DNA of 64,000 bases from Aphidius gifuensis (lineage: Eukaryota; Arthropoda; Insecta; Hymenoptera; Braconidae): the NCBI RefSeq assembly GCF_014905175.1, contig NC_057791.1:10847177-10911176 (forward strand), in the 5' to 3' direction. Each line of letters begins with the position of its first letter. The stretch's first letter is position 1. Below are positions 1-11,359 of the stretch, piece after piece. The translations under genes were made by a program, and so were the position numbers. The notes beneath the pieces are model-generated. The model was given only the letters and a program-made list of their open reading frames with translations. It did not search any database and was not told the origin of the DNA.

Positions 1-480
1 AAATTTGCTGAAAATTTTTCTCCGTGTACTATTTTTTTTTTGAAAAAATATAGAATTAACTTAAGAAAACTTGTGATAAACTTGAAGCTATTTTGTCTTT
101 TGATTTGAAGAAAAATTTGCTAAGATAAAGTAACACATTAAAATTACTGTGCAGTACTTGACATAATTTTTATAGATAAAAATGAGAAGAACCATCTATC
201 TTGTTAGAAGAAAACTTCTCAGGAAAATATTCTTTGAAAGAAGAAATAAATGGTATATTAGAGACAATAATTGGTTTGTAATAAGAAAAAAGAAATGCTT
301 GGATCGACCAATATTTTGTTAATTTTTTTACATAGTCTCGTTTCAAACGATAGCCGGTATGCTTCAAGTTAAAAACTTCTAAAACTCGACACAAAAACTA
401 TGATGACCGTTATAATAAACTAGCTTTTTGTTTGAAACGACTAGAGAGTTTCTTTTCAAAAATAAACTTCTAAAATTATG
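1..480. repeat. Truncated palindromic-element remnant at window edge
   Basis: Bases 10-27 (gaaaatttttctccgtgt) look like the inner-to-outer end of a terminal inverted repeat of the CACGGAGAAAA type. The stretch 180-480 shares phrases such as tttgtttgaaacga, ggtttgtaataagaaaaaa and aataaacttctaaaa with the palindromic element at 34095-34998. The left part is cut by the window. No coding sequence is convincing here; the short minus-strand ORF at 170-394 lies within the repeat and is probably chance. Confidence 0.35.
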
Positions 481-601
481 CTTGGTCTTACTCTAGATCA
501 AGTACAGGCTTAATCGATTTTTATAGTATGCTGAATCAGAAAAACGTATCAACCATGTGCCGGGATCAATCACTTCTTATGTTACAAATGGTTGTTTGTT
601 A

Positions 602-1393
602 AGGGATTACCTCGGCCAGTCACTAATAACAAGAATGCTTTGAAATTTTTATAATAGATTCTTGAAATACTGATACATTTTATGTAATTTTTTGGTAATT
701 GTTTGGAAGCTCGTTATTTTTTCATTAATTTTCAAAGTTGACAACTTTTAACATGGGCTTTTATGGAGAATACGATTTTTGTCAAAAAAAAGTCCATTGA
801 AATACCGATATCTTTAATAGAAATAATGACATCGTGAAAAAAAAACTAGTGGGTTATAAAGTGAGACAAAACAAAACGTATGGAAAAAAAATTAAAGAGG
901 TTTGGAGCTTAGTTTTTTTATAATTAATAATTAAAGTATGAAAAAATTCATCTAATCGAGCAGTATATATGACGTCTACTATATTCTAATGTACGCTTGG
1001 CAACACCGAATAGTGATTCGCCAATCGCCATGTTGTGGCTTGTAGGTTTAAAAACGTCAGTAATAAATCCCACATTGATACACACATACTGCCACAGCAG
1101 CTATATCATACACTAACCCAACCGCACTCTCAGTACAACCAACTGTTTTTTTTTTTTTTTTGCGGTGTTTCACGATTTACACATTTTTTTTAAACTATTA
1201 AATAAATGTTTAAAAGAATAAACAGTTGATCAATTATATTTCAGGGATTAATAATATTAGGTTATTATACAATAGTTATTTCAAAAAATAAAAAATTTAT
1301 CTTTTTGAGGTTGGCAATGGCTCTCGGACCAATGTCTTAAACATAGGCTTTATCCCCTTTCCTATACCCCAAAATTTGGCCGAGGTAATCCCT
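602..1393. mobile_element. MITE-like element with perfect 17-bp terminal inverted repeats
   Basis: The ends AGGGATTACCTCGGCCA (602-618) and TGGCCGAGGTAATCCCT (1377-1393) are exact reverse complements. The 0.8 kb interior is AT-rich with no credible ORF, as expected for a non-autonomous DNA transposon. I could not define a target-site duplication, so the superfamily is unassigned. Confidence 0.7.
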
Positions 1394-1495
1394 CAATATC
1401 GAAAAAATTAACTACTTAGTTTGAACGGGAGGATGTAATTTTTTTTTTATATTCAAGCATATATAATAAACTTGAATAGTTTGAAAGATAATTAA

Positions 1496-1543
1496 ACCGG
1501 TGTCTATCGAATAGAAGGCAGATGCACTAACCAATGTGGCACG
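1496..1543 (-). other. Weak tRNA-like half (A-box region only)
   Basis: On the minus strand GTGCCACATTGGTTAGTGCA resembles the start and D-arm (A-box) of a tRNA. No B-box follows at the right distance. Listed because fuller tRNA-like sequences recur elsewhere in this window. Confidence 0.2.
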
Positions 1544-1553
1544 AAATTTTACG

Positions 1554-2599
1554 TGCAAAAATTAATTTGCTATTTATGTATTTCATTGGTTGTATTCACA
1601 AGTTCTCAACGTATATTTCTTACAGGAAGTAAAATTCAAAGTCACATTGATTAGCGCGGCTGCCATCTATTTGCTTAGACCCCGGTTTTATGCTCGCTCG
1701 AGACAGTTAGGTTCATCTATAAGTTTAACAAAAATGTATATGATATCGCCATCATTAAATCCTATCAATGTTTTTCTGAAAAACAAAAAAAAAAAAAAAA
1801 AATTAGGCTGTCTCGTCCAGACCGTCCATGTGTCAACCAGCTGTGGAAAATGGCATTACAGTGAAAGTTATTAATTTATTTCATGGAGTCTATGGTACAT
1901 TTATTTTTATATTACCTGAACAGTCCGTAATACTGTGAATAAATAAACATCAATTAACAATTTTGTTTGTCATTGTAAATTATTGTAAATAAACAAGTGT
2001 CTCCTTATGAACAGCTGTTTGACACAATGGACCTTTTAGACCGACCAAACCGGACTGAACCAAACCAAAAAATTTAAAAAGAATTCTCGGTACTTTTTAC
2101 CTAATTTTTTCTCGAGTAAAAGTTGCATTCCTATAAAAGAAATCTATCCGTCGTTAGAAGGAGCTACTTTATTATAACAATCATGATAGAGTTTGTGTCG
2201 GGGAGTAGTGTAATTTACGTGTAAAGTTTTTTTTTTGAAGCAAGCCAGCTATCGTTCAGATAAAACATTATCTGAATAAAACAAGCAGAATATCGTTTGA
2301 GAATTTTCTTGTTTTTCTTTCAAATAATGTATTTGGAGAAAATTTCCTCCTAAGAAATAGAAGAAAATTCACTGAATGTCATGTAGGAAAATAAGAATTG
2401 ATCTTTGAAAAACTCGATAATTTTATTCTGATACAAACGATAAAAGCGTCAAAGAAAACAACGCAAACTATACTGCTCTTGGTCTAAAACACTTCGATTA
2501 TTATTTCAATTGAATACTTTCTTGTATTCACTAACAGCAATTTTTCTCCAAGAATAATACTCCTTAACATAATTTACAATATTCTGAACTTAAGGCTGG
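1554..2599. other. AT-rich non-coding stretch
   Basis: No gene, RNA or complete element seen. It contains homopolymer runs (A run near 1786-1801) and short ORFs with no recognisable motifs. Bases 2210-2580 have a foldback flavour but no end pair that I could match. Confidence 0.4.
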
Positions 2600-3123
2600 T
2601 ACCGAGTTCGTTCCCAAGCCGGATTAAGGCAAAAAAAAAATCCGAGTTCGTTCCTATCGCAAATTCCCCTATTTTAGTTTTGAGTACCCCTTCCTTTTAT
2701 ATTTTTCTTCACATTTTCTCCAGGCTTATATGACTATCTAAAATCATAAATCTAAAAAATCTAGCTAAGGAAAAAGATGTAGCTGGTGGAAAAATTATGT
2801 GGATATTGTGTGTTTGCCTATAATTGAAGCTAAGGAAAAGATGTAGCTAAGTAAAAAATTTAGCTAAGTAAGAAATCTAACTAAGGGAAAAATCTAGCTA
2901 AGGAAAAGATGTAGCTAAAGGAAAAATTAAGCTGGTAAAATTATGTAGATATTGCTTGTTCGCCTATAATTATAGCTAAGTGAAGAATCTAGCTAAGTAG
3001 AAAATTTAGCTAAGGAAAAGATAACATCTAAGTAATGCCAAAAAAAACTAAATTGTGGCAAAGTAGGGGGGAAACGATTGGAACGAACTCGGATTTTTTT
3101 TTGCGAACGAACTTGGGACGCAC
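2600..3123. mobile_element. Palindromic element with GAACGAACTCGGA arms and AGCTAAG subrepeats
   Basis: The left arm around 2608-2672 (GAGTTCGTTCCCAAG, then an A run, then ATCCGAGTTCGTTCC) is mirrored at 3064-3118 (GGAACGAACTCGGAT, T run, GAACGAACTTGGGA). The interior (2755-3030) is built of degenerate short repeats of the type agctaaggaaaagatgtagc. Right-side sequence up to about 4010 (CCGAACTCGGATGAAC, GGAACGAATTCAGC) has related phrases, so a larger composite 2600-4010 with the next element nested inside is possible. Non-coding. Confidence 0.5.
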
Positions 3124-3930
3124 CCGAATTCAGTGCCGTGGCCCCCGTGGCGAGGGACGTGACTTATCGTCCATACTGGTCTCCATGACCGTCCGTTGTC
3201 ATTTTTATTTTTTGACTAGTTTCGTCTAGTTTTGCCAGGTTATAAATAATGTACTTAGAAAAAAAAGGAACTCAGCTTAGCCTTAGATGTAGGGAAGTAA
3301 AAAATCTAGCTAAGTAAAATGATGTAGATATTGATTGTGTGGCTACAATTACAGCTAAGTAAAAAATCTAGATAAGTGAAAAATCTAGCTAAGTAAAATG
3401 ATGTAGATATTGATTGTGTGGCTGTAATTGAAGCTAAGTAAAAAATCTAGCTAAGTAAAATAATATAGATATTGATTGTGTGGCTATAATTGAAGCTAAG
3501 TAAAAAATCTAGCTAAGTGAAAAATCTAGCTAAGTAAAATAATGTAGATATTGATTGTGTGGTTACAATTACAGCTAAGTAAAAAATCTAGCTAAGTAAA
3601 ATAATGTAGATATCGATTGTGTGGCTATAATGGAAGCTAAGTAAATAATCTTGCTAAGTAAAATAATGCAGATAATGATTGTGTGGCTACAATTACAGCT
3701 AAGTGAAAAATCTAGCTAAGTAAAATAATCCAGATATCTAAATTTTTTTTTTTTTAAGGGACTTAGTTTTTTTTGTAAAATTTAATTTTTTTTTTCTAAG
3801 TCCATTGTTTTTAACATGGCAAAACTAGACGAAACTAGTCGAAAAATAAAAATGACAACGGACGGTCATGGAGACCAGTATGGACGATAAGTCACGTCCC
3901 TTACCGCGGGGGCCACGGCACTGAATTCGG
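3124..3930. mobile_element. Palindromic element with ~130-bp terminal inverted repeats
   Basis: Starts CCGAATTCAGTGCCGTGG (from 3125) and ends with its complement CCACGGCACTGAATTCGG (to 3930). The match continues inward through the phrases gacttatcgtccatactgg / ccagtatggacgataagtc and ctagtttcgtctagttttgcc / ggcaaaactagacgaaactag, giving arms of roughly 3125-3270 and 3780-3930. It encloses a tandem AGCTAAG-type array. A related single arm occurs at 55070-55420. Confidence 0.75.
3290..3745. repeat. Tandem AGCTAAG-type repeats inside the palindromic element
   Basis: About six to seven degenerate copies of a 60-90 bp unit, each with agctaagtaaaaaatctag, a second ctagctaagtaaaat, and gatattgattgtgtggct. 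Copies differ by point changes and by presence or absence of one aaaaatctag block. Spacer-like unique sequence is absent, so this is not a CRISPR array. Confidence 0.75.
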
Positions 3931-4941
3931 ATATTCCCCGAACTCGGATGAACAGGCCCCACCCTCCAAAATTAATCCGGGCATTTCAGGGAAGTCGGAA
4001 CGAATTCAGCAATTGCCAAACTTAATTCTTTTATTGTCTTCAAAAATTGATGTGCAACGTAGGTTATCTATAATGTACTTGTTTTTAATAAAAAAGTGGT
4101 GAACCCTGTCCAATTTTATTACTTTTTATTATAACTGATAACAATTTTTTGTCAAGTCATTTTTTCGTTCAATACAAATGTATCCATTATTAAGTGAATT
4201 CGTAACGGTTCAACAGAGTATTCAGCAAATGAAACAAAATCAACTTGTTTTTTTTAACTTAATTTTTTAAATTTTTTATTGAAAGTTTTTCAAAACAACA
4301 ATCAGACTTGTTAAGAATTTTTTATAAAACTTTTATGAAAATATTGTAAACATTTATGAAAATTTTATAAATTTTTATCGACCCCCCCCCCCCCCACCTC
4401 TCTATAAATTAATATTATTAAAGAATAATCTAAAATTTTAATGAATAAAAAAATGAAAAAATAAATTTGTTCATAGGAATTTGTACCCGGCTCTTTCTGG
4501 TTTCTCTTTACGACCAAGCCGAAAATCTTATGACAGATTTTAATAAAAATGTATATAAGAGTATAGCTTTCCAAAATTCTTCTGCCATGCTGTTTTAATT
4601 ACGATTTTTTTATCGCTTATCATACAAATATAAAATAAGAAGTGTTAAAACTAAATTCATATATTCTCCTATTATAAAAAGAAGAAAAGTAACGGCGGTT
4701 CTTTCTTCTGTGAATGGCCGTTTTGTTTCCCTAGATTGATATTCTTTTTTTCTCTCTCTTTATTTTAATTAATAAAATAAATTTTTTATTCTGTCTCTTC
4801 GTCTGTTTTTTCTAAATTTTTTTTTTTTTTTTTGTTAATTTTATAATATTGTGGTTGGCAACGGTTGCTGTGGGGTCAAACATTTTATCTCTGTTTTTTT
4901 AATGATAAAATAAACTTGTTATCCTGTTTTTTCGTCTTTTT
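3931..4941. other. AT-rich stretch with a C tract
   Basis: No gene seen. A run of 14 C at about 4382-4395 is followed by acctctctataaatt. A similar C-run context (cccccctcccgcctctctttctctataaatt) appears near 10366-10400, suggesting two diverged copies of one repeat. The flanking text ataaaatttttatgaaaa also resembles the arms of the 42009-43029 palindrome. Confidence 0.4.
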
Positions 4942-5570
4942 TTTAGGTGCATAAACTAACCATGCATAAGTTCTAAAAAAATTTTCTAGGATACTTTTTA
5001 GAAGCGTCTTAATTTGTACTATTTTGTACTGTAAATGTTTTAATTTGTATCTTAAAATTAAAGGGTGGAGAGAGGGTTAAAAATCTACTTTTTTTTTTTT
5101 TTTTGATGAATTAGGGGGAAAAAAAAAATTACTACAAACGAATAATAATTTGTACCTGAAAAATAACAACAAAAAAAAAAATTATCTAATCCTAAATGGT
5201 ACAATTGCATATCTGCTTTAACAATCAACATATTTTGATGTTTTTTTTTTAAGCAGTATAGAAACATTTTGGAGTAAATTTTTTTTGTAGTTATTTTTCA
5301 GGTACAAATTTCGGGCTTGGTGGTACAAATTACTACGAATTTTTTTGTGTTTGTATTAATTTTTTTTTCCTCCTAGGCCATTAAAAAAAAAAGTAGATTT
5401 TTAACCCTTTCTCCACTATTTAATTTTGAGATAAAAATTAAAACAATTACAGTACAAAATAGTACAAATTAAGACGCTTCTAATAAGTATTAAGACGTAC
5501 GTTGTAAGTTATTAAGATGCTTCTAATGAGTATCCTAGAAAATTTTTCTAGGACTTATGCAGGCAAGGTT
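4942..5570. mobile_element. Palindromic MITE with ~150-bp arms
   Basis: The left arm, about 4960-5100 (cataagttctaaaaaaattt, gaagcgtcttaatttgtact, gagggttaaaaatctacttt), is the inverse of the right arm, about 5385-5565 (aagtagatttttaaccct, agtacaaattaagacgcttc, aaatttttctaggacttatg). A short duplication of gacgcttctaa(t/g)..agta sits in the right arm. The interior carries only poly-T/poly-A rich sequence. Non-autonomous and anonymous. Confidence 0.65.
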
Positions 5571-6270
5571 CACGCACTTCTGTCTTTCCTCTTTTTTTTT
5601 TTTTTCAAACCTAAAAAGGCAGAGAGACGCGCCGCAGGTGCGTCATGTTAACTAGTATTTAAATAAATATCAACTGTGATAACTTGATCCACTTTCAGAA
5701 GTTAAAGATATTAAGATTTTCATTTACGTACTACATAGTAGTGCATGGGATTATTCTTTGTCTTTTCATTCTGAATCTCTTGATTCGAATCTTTCTCTAG
5801 CACAGGATATATTTGATAAAATAACAATATTTAGAAACAATACTGATAAACAATAAAAAGACATTAAAAAATGAAAAAGAAGAAAGATGTATGAAACAAA
5901 AAAAATTTTTTTTTTGATTTTCTAAATATTTTGATTTAAACCGTTATTTATTTGATATCGAATCCAATATTATAGAAAAAAGTAATTGTAGGAAACTTTG
6001 TATTGTAACCAATGATGTAAAGTCAAGTATGTTGTGAATTATATTTGATAGTTTTTTCCTTAAAGCAATCTTTCTATTGTTGGAAACAAGGAGATATTTA
6101 TTAGAAATAACAATGATAAAATTTAATAAATGTAGCGGTATGGTTCAAGTTGCATGACACAACGCTTCTATGGTAACTTTATTGCTAAAAGCTGAGTGAA
6201 TTTTTTTTTTTGGTGCAACGAATAGATACGAAACTTAATTTGAATATACGAATAAACTGTTATTGTTAAC
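5571..6270. other. Intronic AT-rich sequence
   Basis: Downstream of the last visible PLCE exon on the minus strand. No further exon, RNA gene or paired repeat recognised. Confidence 0.4.
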
Positions 6271-6466
6271 CTTTGCAACAGAAACGATGACCTCACGCAA
6301 CTCACGGAGAAAAGCACCAAAAAATGGTACAACTGGACACTCTGGAATTGCCAAAGCACGTGCTAATGCTTGCTCATATTGGGAAGATAATAGTGCCGCT
6401 GAAAGGTATTCCAACACTGGCGTGGGCTCATTCACACTTTGCCAGAAGCGTTTCAATTTGTTAGAT
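6271..6466 (-). CDS. PLCE1-like: PLC epsilon-like exon, end of RasGEF (CDC25) domain
   Basis: Internal exon of 196 nt. A ...ttttcgttttcag acceptor precedes A TCT AAC AAA, completing the split Lys codon left by the exon at 11688, so the joined product reads AGLK-SNKLKRFWQSV. The exon encodes YEQALARALAIPECPVV and PFFGAFLRELREV. The last segment is diagnostic: PLC epsilon has a VVPxxGxFLxEL motif at this place. The donor I favour is AAG/GTTAAC at 6271-6270 (phase 0 exit); an alternative is GAG/GTCATC twelve bases earlier in the gene, so the last four or five residues are uncertain. Downstream exons (PH, EF, PLC X/Y, C2, RA) are not found below 6271 and must lie outside the window. The intron upstream (6467-11687) contains two LINE remnants and at least three short palindromic elements. 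Confidence 0.87.
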
Positions 6467-6867
6467 CTGAAAACGAAAAAAAAAAATGATTAACAATCTA
6501 AATATAAAGATCTGTGAACGCTCAAGAGGAAATACTGGTTATACAGCTGGATAGCAATCTCTTGATTTTGTCTGATGACGCCCATTCTTATAATATTTAA
6601 TATTATTATACATTATACGTTACTAAATATATATGTAGCTGATTCTCCTAAAACTCACAACCATGTCTCCTAAGTTTTCTATTACTGAACAATATTATTT
6701 ATTATTTTTTTATACAGTTTTACAAACTGACATTTGAAAATAATCAAAAACGTTATTAAATAATTACAATTGTTATGTTTCAACACTTTTTCAAGAAAAA
6801 AAAATGCAATAGACGAATGCCTTATAAAAAAAAAAAAATTAGCGTGTTGCGAGTACGAGCGGGGAAA

Positions 6868-6898
6868 GTGAAACTTCTTTCAGAGTAGTTTCATGTCA
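6868..6898. repeat. GTGAAACTTCTTTC fragment
   Basis: The sequence gtgaaacttctttcagag with a nearby gtttcatgtcac resembles the end of the palindromic element at 9846-10069 (GAAGTGAAACTTC ends). Probably a fragment of the same family. The rest of 6467-6904 is AT-rich intron. Confidence 0.3.
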
Positions 6899-6904
6899 CG
6901 CTGA

Positions 6905-6906
6905 AT

Positions 6907-6961
<55 letters not shown>
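6905..6961. repeat. (AAT)n microsatellite
   Basis: Roughly 17 to 18 uninterrupted AAT trinucleotides, followed by imperfect AT-rich palindromes (attagttaataataattattag). Confidence 0.95.
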
Positions 6962-6963
<2 letters not shown>

Positions 6964-7057
6964 GACAATAATATTCGAATATAAATATTATTAGTTAATA
7001 ATAATTATTAGTATTTATATTTCGAATATTATTATTATAAATTTTATTATTTATATC

Positions 7058-7590
7058 GTCACATTAATGGAAGAAGGGCGTAAGTGCCATTTTTAGGAAT
7101 TTTTTTTTTCTAAAAGAAAAAGGGCGTGAGTGCGAATTTATAAATTTTCGGGCTTTGCATCTAATTTTAAGGCTTAAAGAAAAAAAAAAAGTGCGTATGT
7201 TCAGGGACTTACGCTTTTTTTCCATTCTCAAAATCATTTTTAATAAAAGATGAAGATTTGTAATTATTTTTATGTTTTTCGTATTGATAATAAATTATGT
7301 ATAATTATCAGTAAACAATCAATAATTTAAAAAATCCTGCCATTAGATAAATTTCAAATAAAATTGAAAATATTCCTTTCATCTTTTATCAAAAATTATT
7401 TTGATAACGGGAAAAAAGGCGTAAATCCTTGGACATACGCCCTTTATATCAAAGGTTGTTACGCCCATTTTCCCTTTTTTTAAAGATATTTATAAATGAA
7501 AACCCGAAAATTTATAAATTTGCACTTACGCCCTTTTTCCTTTAAAATTGACGTTTTTGGCACTTACGCCCTTCATTCTTTAATGCGACA
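7058..7590. mobile_element. MITE with GAAGGGCGTAAGTGCCA inverted ends
   Basis: GAAGGGCGTAAGTGCCA at 7073-7089 is exactly mirrored by TGGCACTTACGCCCTTC ending at 7574. The symmetry extends outward through cattaa (7062 and 7585) and inward through repeated gggcgt(a/g)agtgc blocks, aaatttataaattttcggg and the tcatcttttat / ataaaagatga pair. Interior is AT-rich with no coding potential. It lies in the 5.2 kb PLCE intron. Confidence 0.75.
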
Positions 7591-7860
7591 ATATAATTGA
7601 TACCATCGATATTATTACTAATATTATATTGATATTATTGTTAATCATAATATTATTGGAGTTATTATTATTTATAATAATATTATTCATATATAACCAT
7701 AGTATAAATAAAATAATAATTTCAAAAATATCATCGATAATAATAATATCAATATAATATTAGTAATAATAACAATAATATTATCGATTTATAATAATAT
7801 CAGTGATATTAATAATATAAATAATAACATTGACAATAACATTCATATATAAATATTGAT
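7591..7860. repeat. AT-rich ATT/AAT imperfect palindromes
   Basis: Dense mixture of aatatta, aataat and atcgat motifs with local inversions, such as atcgatattattactaatat and its inverse. Looks like decayed microsatellite. Confidence 0.5.
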
Positions 7861-9285
7861 AATTTATTTATTTATTTATTTATTAAATTTTGTTGTACCC
7901 AGCGGCGAAGATGCCATTATTGGGATACAGGTTAAATTGCATTAAGCAATTTATCATTATACATAATAATATTACAAAATATTTACAGATAAAATATATG
8001 ATGTGTTATTTACAATATAGTAAAATGATATTAACAATTATATCAGATTTAGCATATATATTGACCATGGGAGTTAGAATTTTATATATATTAAATTGAA
8101 TACTATTCAGTTATATTAAATTAAATCACAAAATAAATTACAAAGAAAATAGTAGTATCAGGAGCGCCTAGATGCCTTGACACAATCAAGAACAAAACTA
8201 GGAGAAATTGACTCAAATGTCATGATTTTATTAAACAGTGATGACTTACGACATACCTTATTGGTAAGATTAATCATGTTTTGTAGTGGGGGAATAGTTG
8301 ATGACACACTTGATCCAGATGCTGCATAAAACGGTGATACATTACGCAATTTAGTTGATAATATTCGTATTCTAATATCAGCCAAAAGACCAGGACAGTC
8401 AACAGCCCCAGTTAAAAGCTTTATAAAGAAAATAATTGTTAATGTATCACGGTGAACTGAGATGTTGTTCATGTTAGCCAGCTGGACCAATGTGTCATCA
8501 TCACATCCCTTATCTAACACAAGTGCCTGCGTACGATATAATAAGTACTTAATAAACTCACGTTGCACCTTATTTATCATATGTAATTGTTTTTTTGTTC
8601 TTAATGAGTAAACAGCACTACAGTAATCTAATTTTGACTTTACAAAAGCATTATATAATGCCTTATTTGAGGTAGGACTTTTAAAAGATCTAGCTAAACG
8701 AATTACCATACCCAATGAGGACATTGCAGATCTAACTACCTGCTCAACCTGAGAGTTGAAGAGAAATTTATCATCAAATACAATGCCTAAATCAGTTGTT
8801 TGTCTTGTTCGTGTCAATATTTCGCCATGTATAGTATAATTAAATACGAGTGGGTGACAGGACTTACTGAATGATAGTACTTTACATTTTGCTATGTTAA
8901 CTTGCAGGTCATTAAATTCACACCAGTTCACAAATTTATTGATGTTTTTTTGTAAATGATTGCTATCATACAATGATTTTATAGGCAGGTACAATTTAAC
9001 ATCATCAGCATATAAGAGCGAGTAACAGGATAGTCTCTCAGATAGATCATTAATGTAGATGTTAAATAATAACCTTGTAGATTAGTTTTTCAAAGAGTTT
9101 TGAACACACAGGAAGAAGTGATATTTGCCTATAGTTGGATACCAGTAGTGGATTACCTGTTTTAAATAATGGTTTAACTACTGAGTTTTTCCAGCAAGTA
9201 GGATATGTACCCGATGACAATGCCAAGTTGAAGATAATTTTAAGTGGAAGAATCAATGCATCCGGACAAATCCTAATAATAATTA
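7861..9285 (-). pseudogene. LINE (Jockey/CR1-like) reverse-transcriptase remnant
   Basis: Non-LTR retrotransposon relic on the minus strand. From its 5' side, 9285-9072 encodes the start of the RT domain with SNYRQISLLPVCSKLFEKLI, the family's NYRPISLLP motif with one substitution. An internal deletion of several hundred bases at about 9070 then joins to NIYINDLSERL and LLYADDVKLYL; the YADD catalytic motif is at 9001-9012. The frame is open from there to 8158 (thumb and C-terminal region, including SKLDYCSAVYSL and KVQREFIKYLL). Beyond the stop, a short 3' end finishes in (AAAT)n-type repeats (7861-7885), a usual LINE tail. No endonuclease is present. 5'-truncated and internally deleted, so not mobile by itself. 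Clade assignment by eye only. Confidence 0.8.
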
Positions 9286-9540
9286 TTAGTATTTATATTC
9301 AAAATATTATTATTATAGATATTATTATTAATATCAATACTATTGTGAATAATTGGTAATATTATCAAAATTATTGTTGTTATAATTATTATCATTTATA
9401 TATATTTATAATAATTTTATTGTTATTATAATAATGATTGATTAAACCCGCGAGATAACTATTGCTTAATACGTTTAAATGAATTTTTTTTAAAAATCAA
9501 TTATTTAAGTATTAAACTCAGTTGAACTGTTTAATAATAT
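9286..9540. repeat. AT-rich low-complexity sequence
   Basis: Runs of aataatatt, ttattgttgttataattatt and similar. No gene. Confidence 0.5.
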
Positions 9541-9679
9541 TTAAATAAAAAAAAAAAAGTCGCTCACGCATACACACATAGCAGCTGACGCTCCGAGTTT
9601 ATACGCTATATATAGTGCATGTATAATGCTTGCCGGCTTCCCTTCTCTCTATGTAATTCTCCTCTCTTTATCCGCTTGC

Positions 9680-9812
9680 GACCGAGCGTATAGCAGAGAG
9701 TATAGCAGAAAGTATACGAGAGAACGTCTACAAGGAAGTATACGGGAGAATGTCTACAAGAGAGTATACGAGAGAGTAAACGCGAGAGTAAACGCGAGCG
9801 CGTAACGCTAGC
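9680..9812. repeat. Degenerate AGTATACGAGAGA purine-rich tandem repeat
   Basis: Successive blocks agagagtatag, agaaagtatacgagaga, ggaagtatacgggagaa, agagagtatacgagagag and taaacgcgagag form an imperfect 10-30 bp tandem repeat. Unusual composition compared with the AT-rich surroundings. Confidence 0.6.
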
Positions 9813-9845
9813 AGGGCCTCGAATTTTTTTGCTACCCTCCGTAAA

Positions 9846-10069
9846 GAAGTTTCACTTCAAAAAGATTGTGTGTTATGGTTCAACCACGGATAGATTCCTA
9901 TGCTTTCCTGTGCCAAGGGGAGCCGCATTGTGATTTTTTGTTGCATAACATTTACAATTGTTCACAATACCCATGCTCACAAGAACCCCCTGCTCCTCTC
10001 GCCGTAGGAAAGCGAAGAAATCTTTCCGTGGTTGAACCTTACCGGTACGCGCGGAAGAAGTGAAACTTC
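9846..10069. mobile_element. Short palindromic element with GAAGTTTCACTTC ends
   Basis: GAAGTTTCACTTC (9846-9858) is mirrored by GAAGTGAAACTTC ending at 10069. A second pair lies inside: ggttcaaccacgg near 9880 and ccgtggttgaacc near 10027-10037. The ORF at 9866-10063 is made of these arms and is not credible as a gene. Non-autonomous element in the PLCE intron. Confidence 0.65.
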
Positions 10070-10151
10070 TTTCTTATGTTGGCTTTACGGTTGACAATAA
10101 TTTAATTAAATCATTCATATTCTGTAGACAGTGCACATAAATGAGTAAGAC

Positions 10152-10430
10152 CCCCACGGAAATATTTTATGAAAATTTTGTAAAAATAATATAAAAGTCG
10201 TTTTATAAAATCACTCAGTAAAATATAGGCAAAAAAGTGAAAAAAAAAACTATGAAAAAAGTTTATAAAATTTTTATAAAAATTTCGAATTTTTTTCCAT
10301 AAATATTATATATATAATAAACTTTTTGTAAAAATTTATAAGCTTATTTCGAATATTTTGATTCCCCCCCCCCTCCCGCCTCTCTTTCTCTATAAATTAA
10401 ATCTTTGAAAAGAAATACTGGGTAAATTAT
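10152..10430. repeat. Half copy of CCCACxxGAAAATAT-type element
   Basis: cccacggaaatattttatg followed by aaaataatataaaagtcg and ttttataaaatcact parallels the left arm of the palindrome at 42009-43029. Then come a C-rich run and the pyrimidine block cctctctttctctataaatt. No matching right end. Confidence 0.35.
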
Positions 10431-10448
10431 CCGGAACGGGAGGAGTAG

Positions 10449-11023
10449 ATGAATGAACCGGGTCCGACCTCGGGATGCGATCTCACCTGGTTCGCAGATG
10501 GATCCAAGACTGAGGAAGGCACTGGGGCAGGAACCACGCTCAAAGGATCGACTAAGGGTACTAATTTTACCCTAGGCGAAATCTGTACGGTCTTTAAAGC
10601 GGAGGTATTCGCGATGTTAGTATGTGCAAAAATAATGAACGTGGCTATAGGAACAAAAAGATCTGTATCTGTTCCGATAGTCAAGCAGCACTGTTGGCAA
10701 TTGACGCACCAGCAGACAAATCAGCCTTGGTGAGGGAATGCCGGGAGAAATTGAATTTACTGGCATCGCGAAACAAGGTCAAACTACCAGGACATTGGGG
10801 AATCCAGGGTCATGTCCAGGGACATTGGGGGTCCAGCTGATGAACTGGCTCGTGGAGGTTTAGCATTGAGACTCTATGGGCCGGAACGATCGTTGGGGTT
10901 GCGGATTGCTTTGTTAAGACAGAAATTCGCGCCTATCAGCACAGGGTACATAAGAAATTATGCAAAAAGGAGCCCAAGGCAAGGCAAACTCACCATTTTC
11001 TGGGTGAACCGGAGCAAAAAGTA
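10449..11023 (+). pseudogene. LINE RNase H domain remnant (R1/I/Jockey-superfamily type)
   Basis: Two overlapping frames carry an RNase H: WFADGSKTEEGTGAG (first catalytic Asp of the DGS motif) and FKAEVFAMLVCAK (catalytic Glu) in the first frame, then CSDSQAALLAID (catalytic Asp) and LPGHWGIQGH in a second frame, then ADELARGGLALRLYGPE in a third. So at least two frameshifts occur, near 10620-10660 and near 10800-10830. A small duplication of ccagg(g)acattgggg at about 10788-10833 doubles the GHWG motif. This is the C-terminal part of a LINE ORF2 belonging to a clade that keeps RNase H; it differs from the minus-strand LINE at 7861-9285. Defunct. Confidence 0.75.
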
Positions 11024-11359
11024 GCTAGGCAGCTATTGATTATGACTAGAAAACACTTTACTAATTTTTGATTATGTTGTTTGTTTTATTTTATTATTCA
11101 ATAAATTTAATCTGTTATTTATTAATTTTATGTTCATAATTTCATTTGGGTATTTGATGATTTTATTCATTTTAATTAGTTATTTATGTTAGAATTCAAC
11201 TTTATAATATGGAGTAACAAAAGAGGTGTTTATATCGCCAAGGCTCGTGCTTGTCCCTCCAAATTCGTTGAGAGCACACTCTCTGAGTAGGCACTTGTAA
11301 CGAAATATACTAATTTGAGGAAACGTGTGATTTTTTTTTTTTTTTATATAAATTAAAAT

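Noticed and set aside
3290..3745. CRISPR-like regular repeats
   Set aside because: Units are contiguous and degenerate, with no unique spacers, in an insect-type genome; this is a tandem repeat in a transposon.
9866..10063. 65-residue plus-strand ORF with Cys residues
   Set aside because: Lies entirely within the arms of a palindromic element and reads both arms; no homology recognised.
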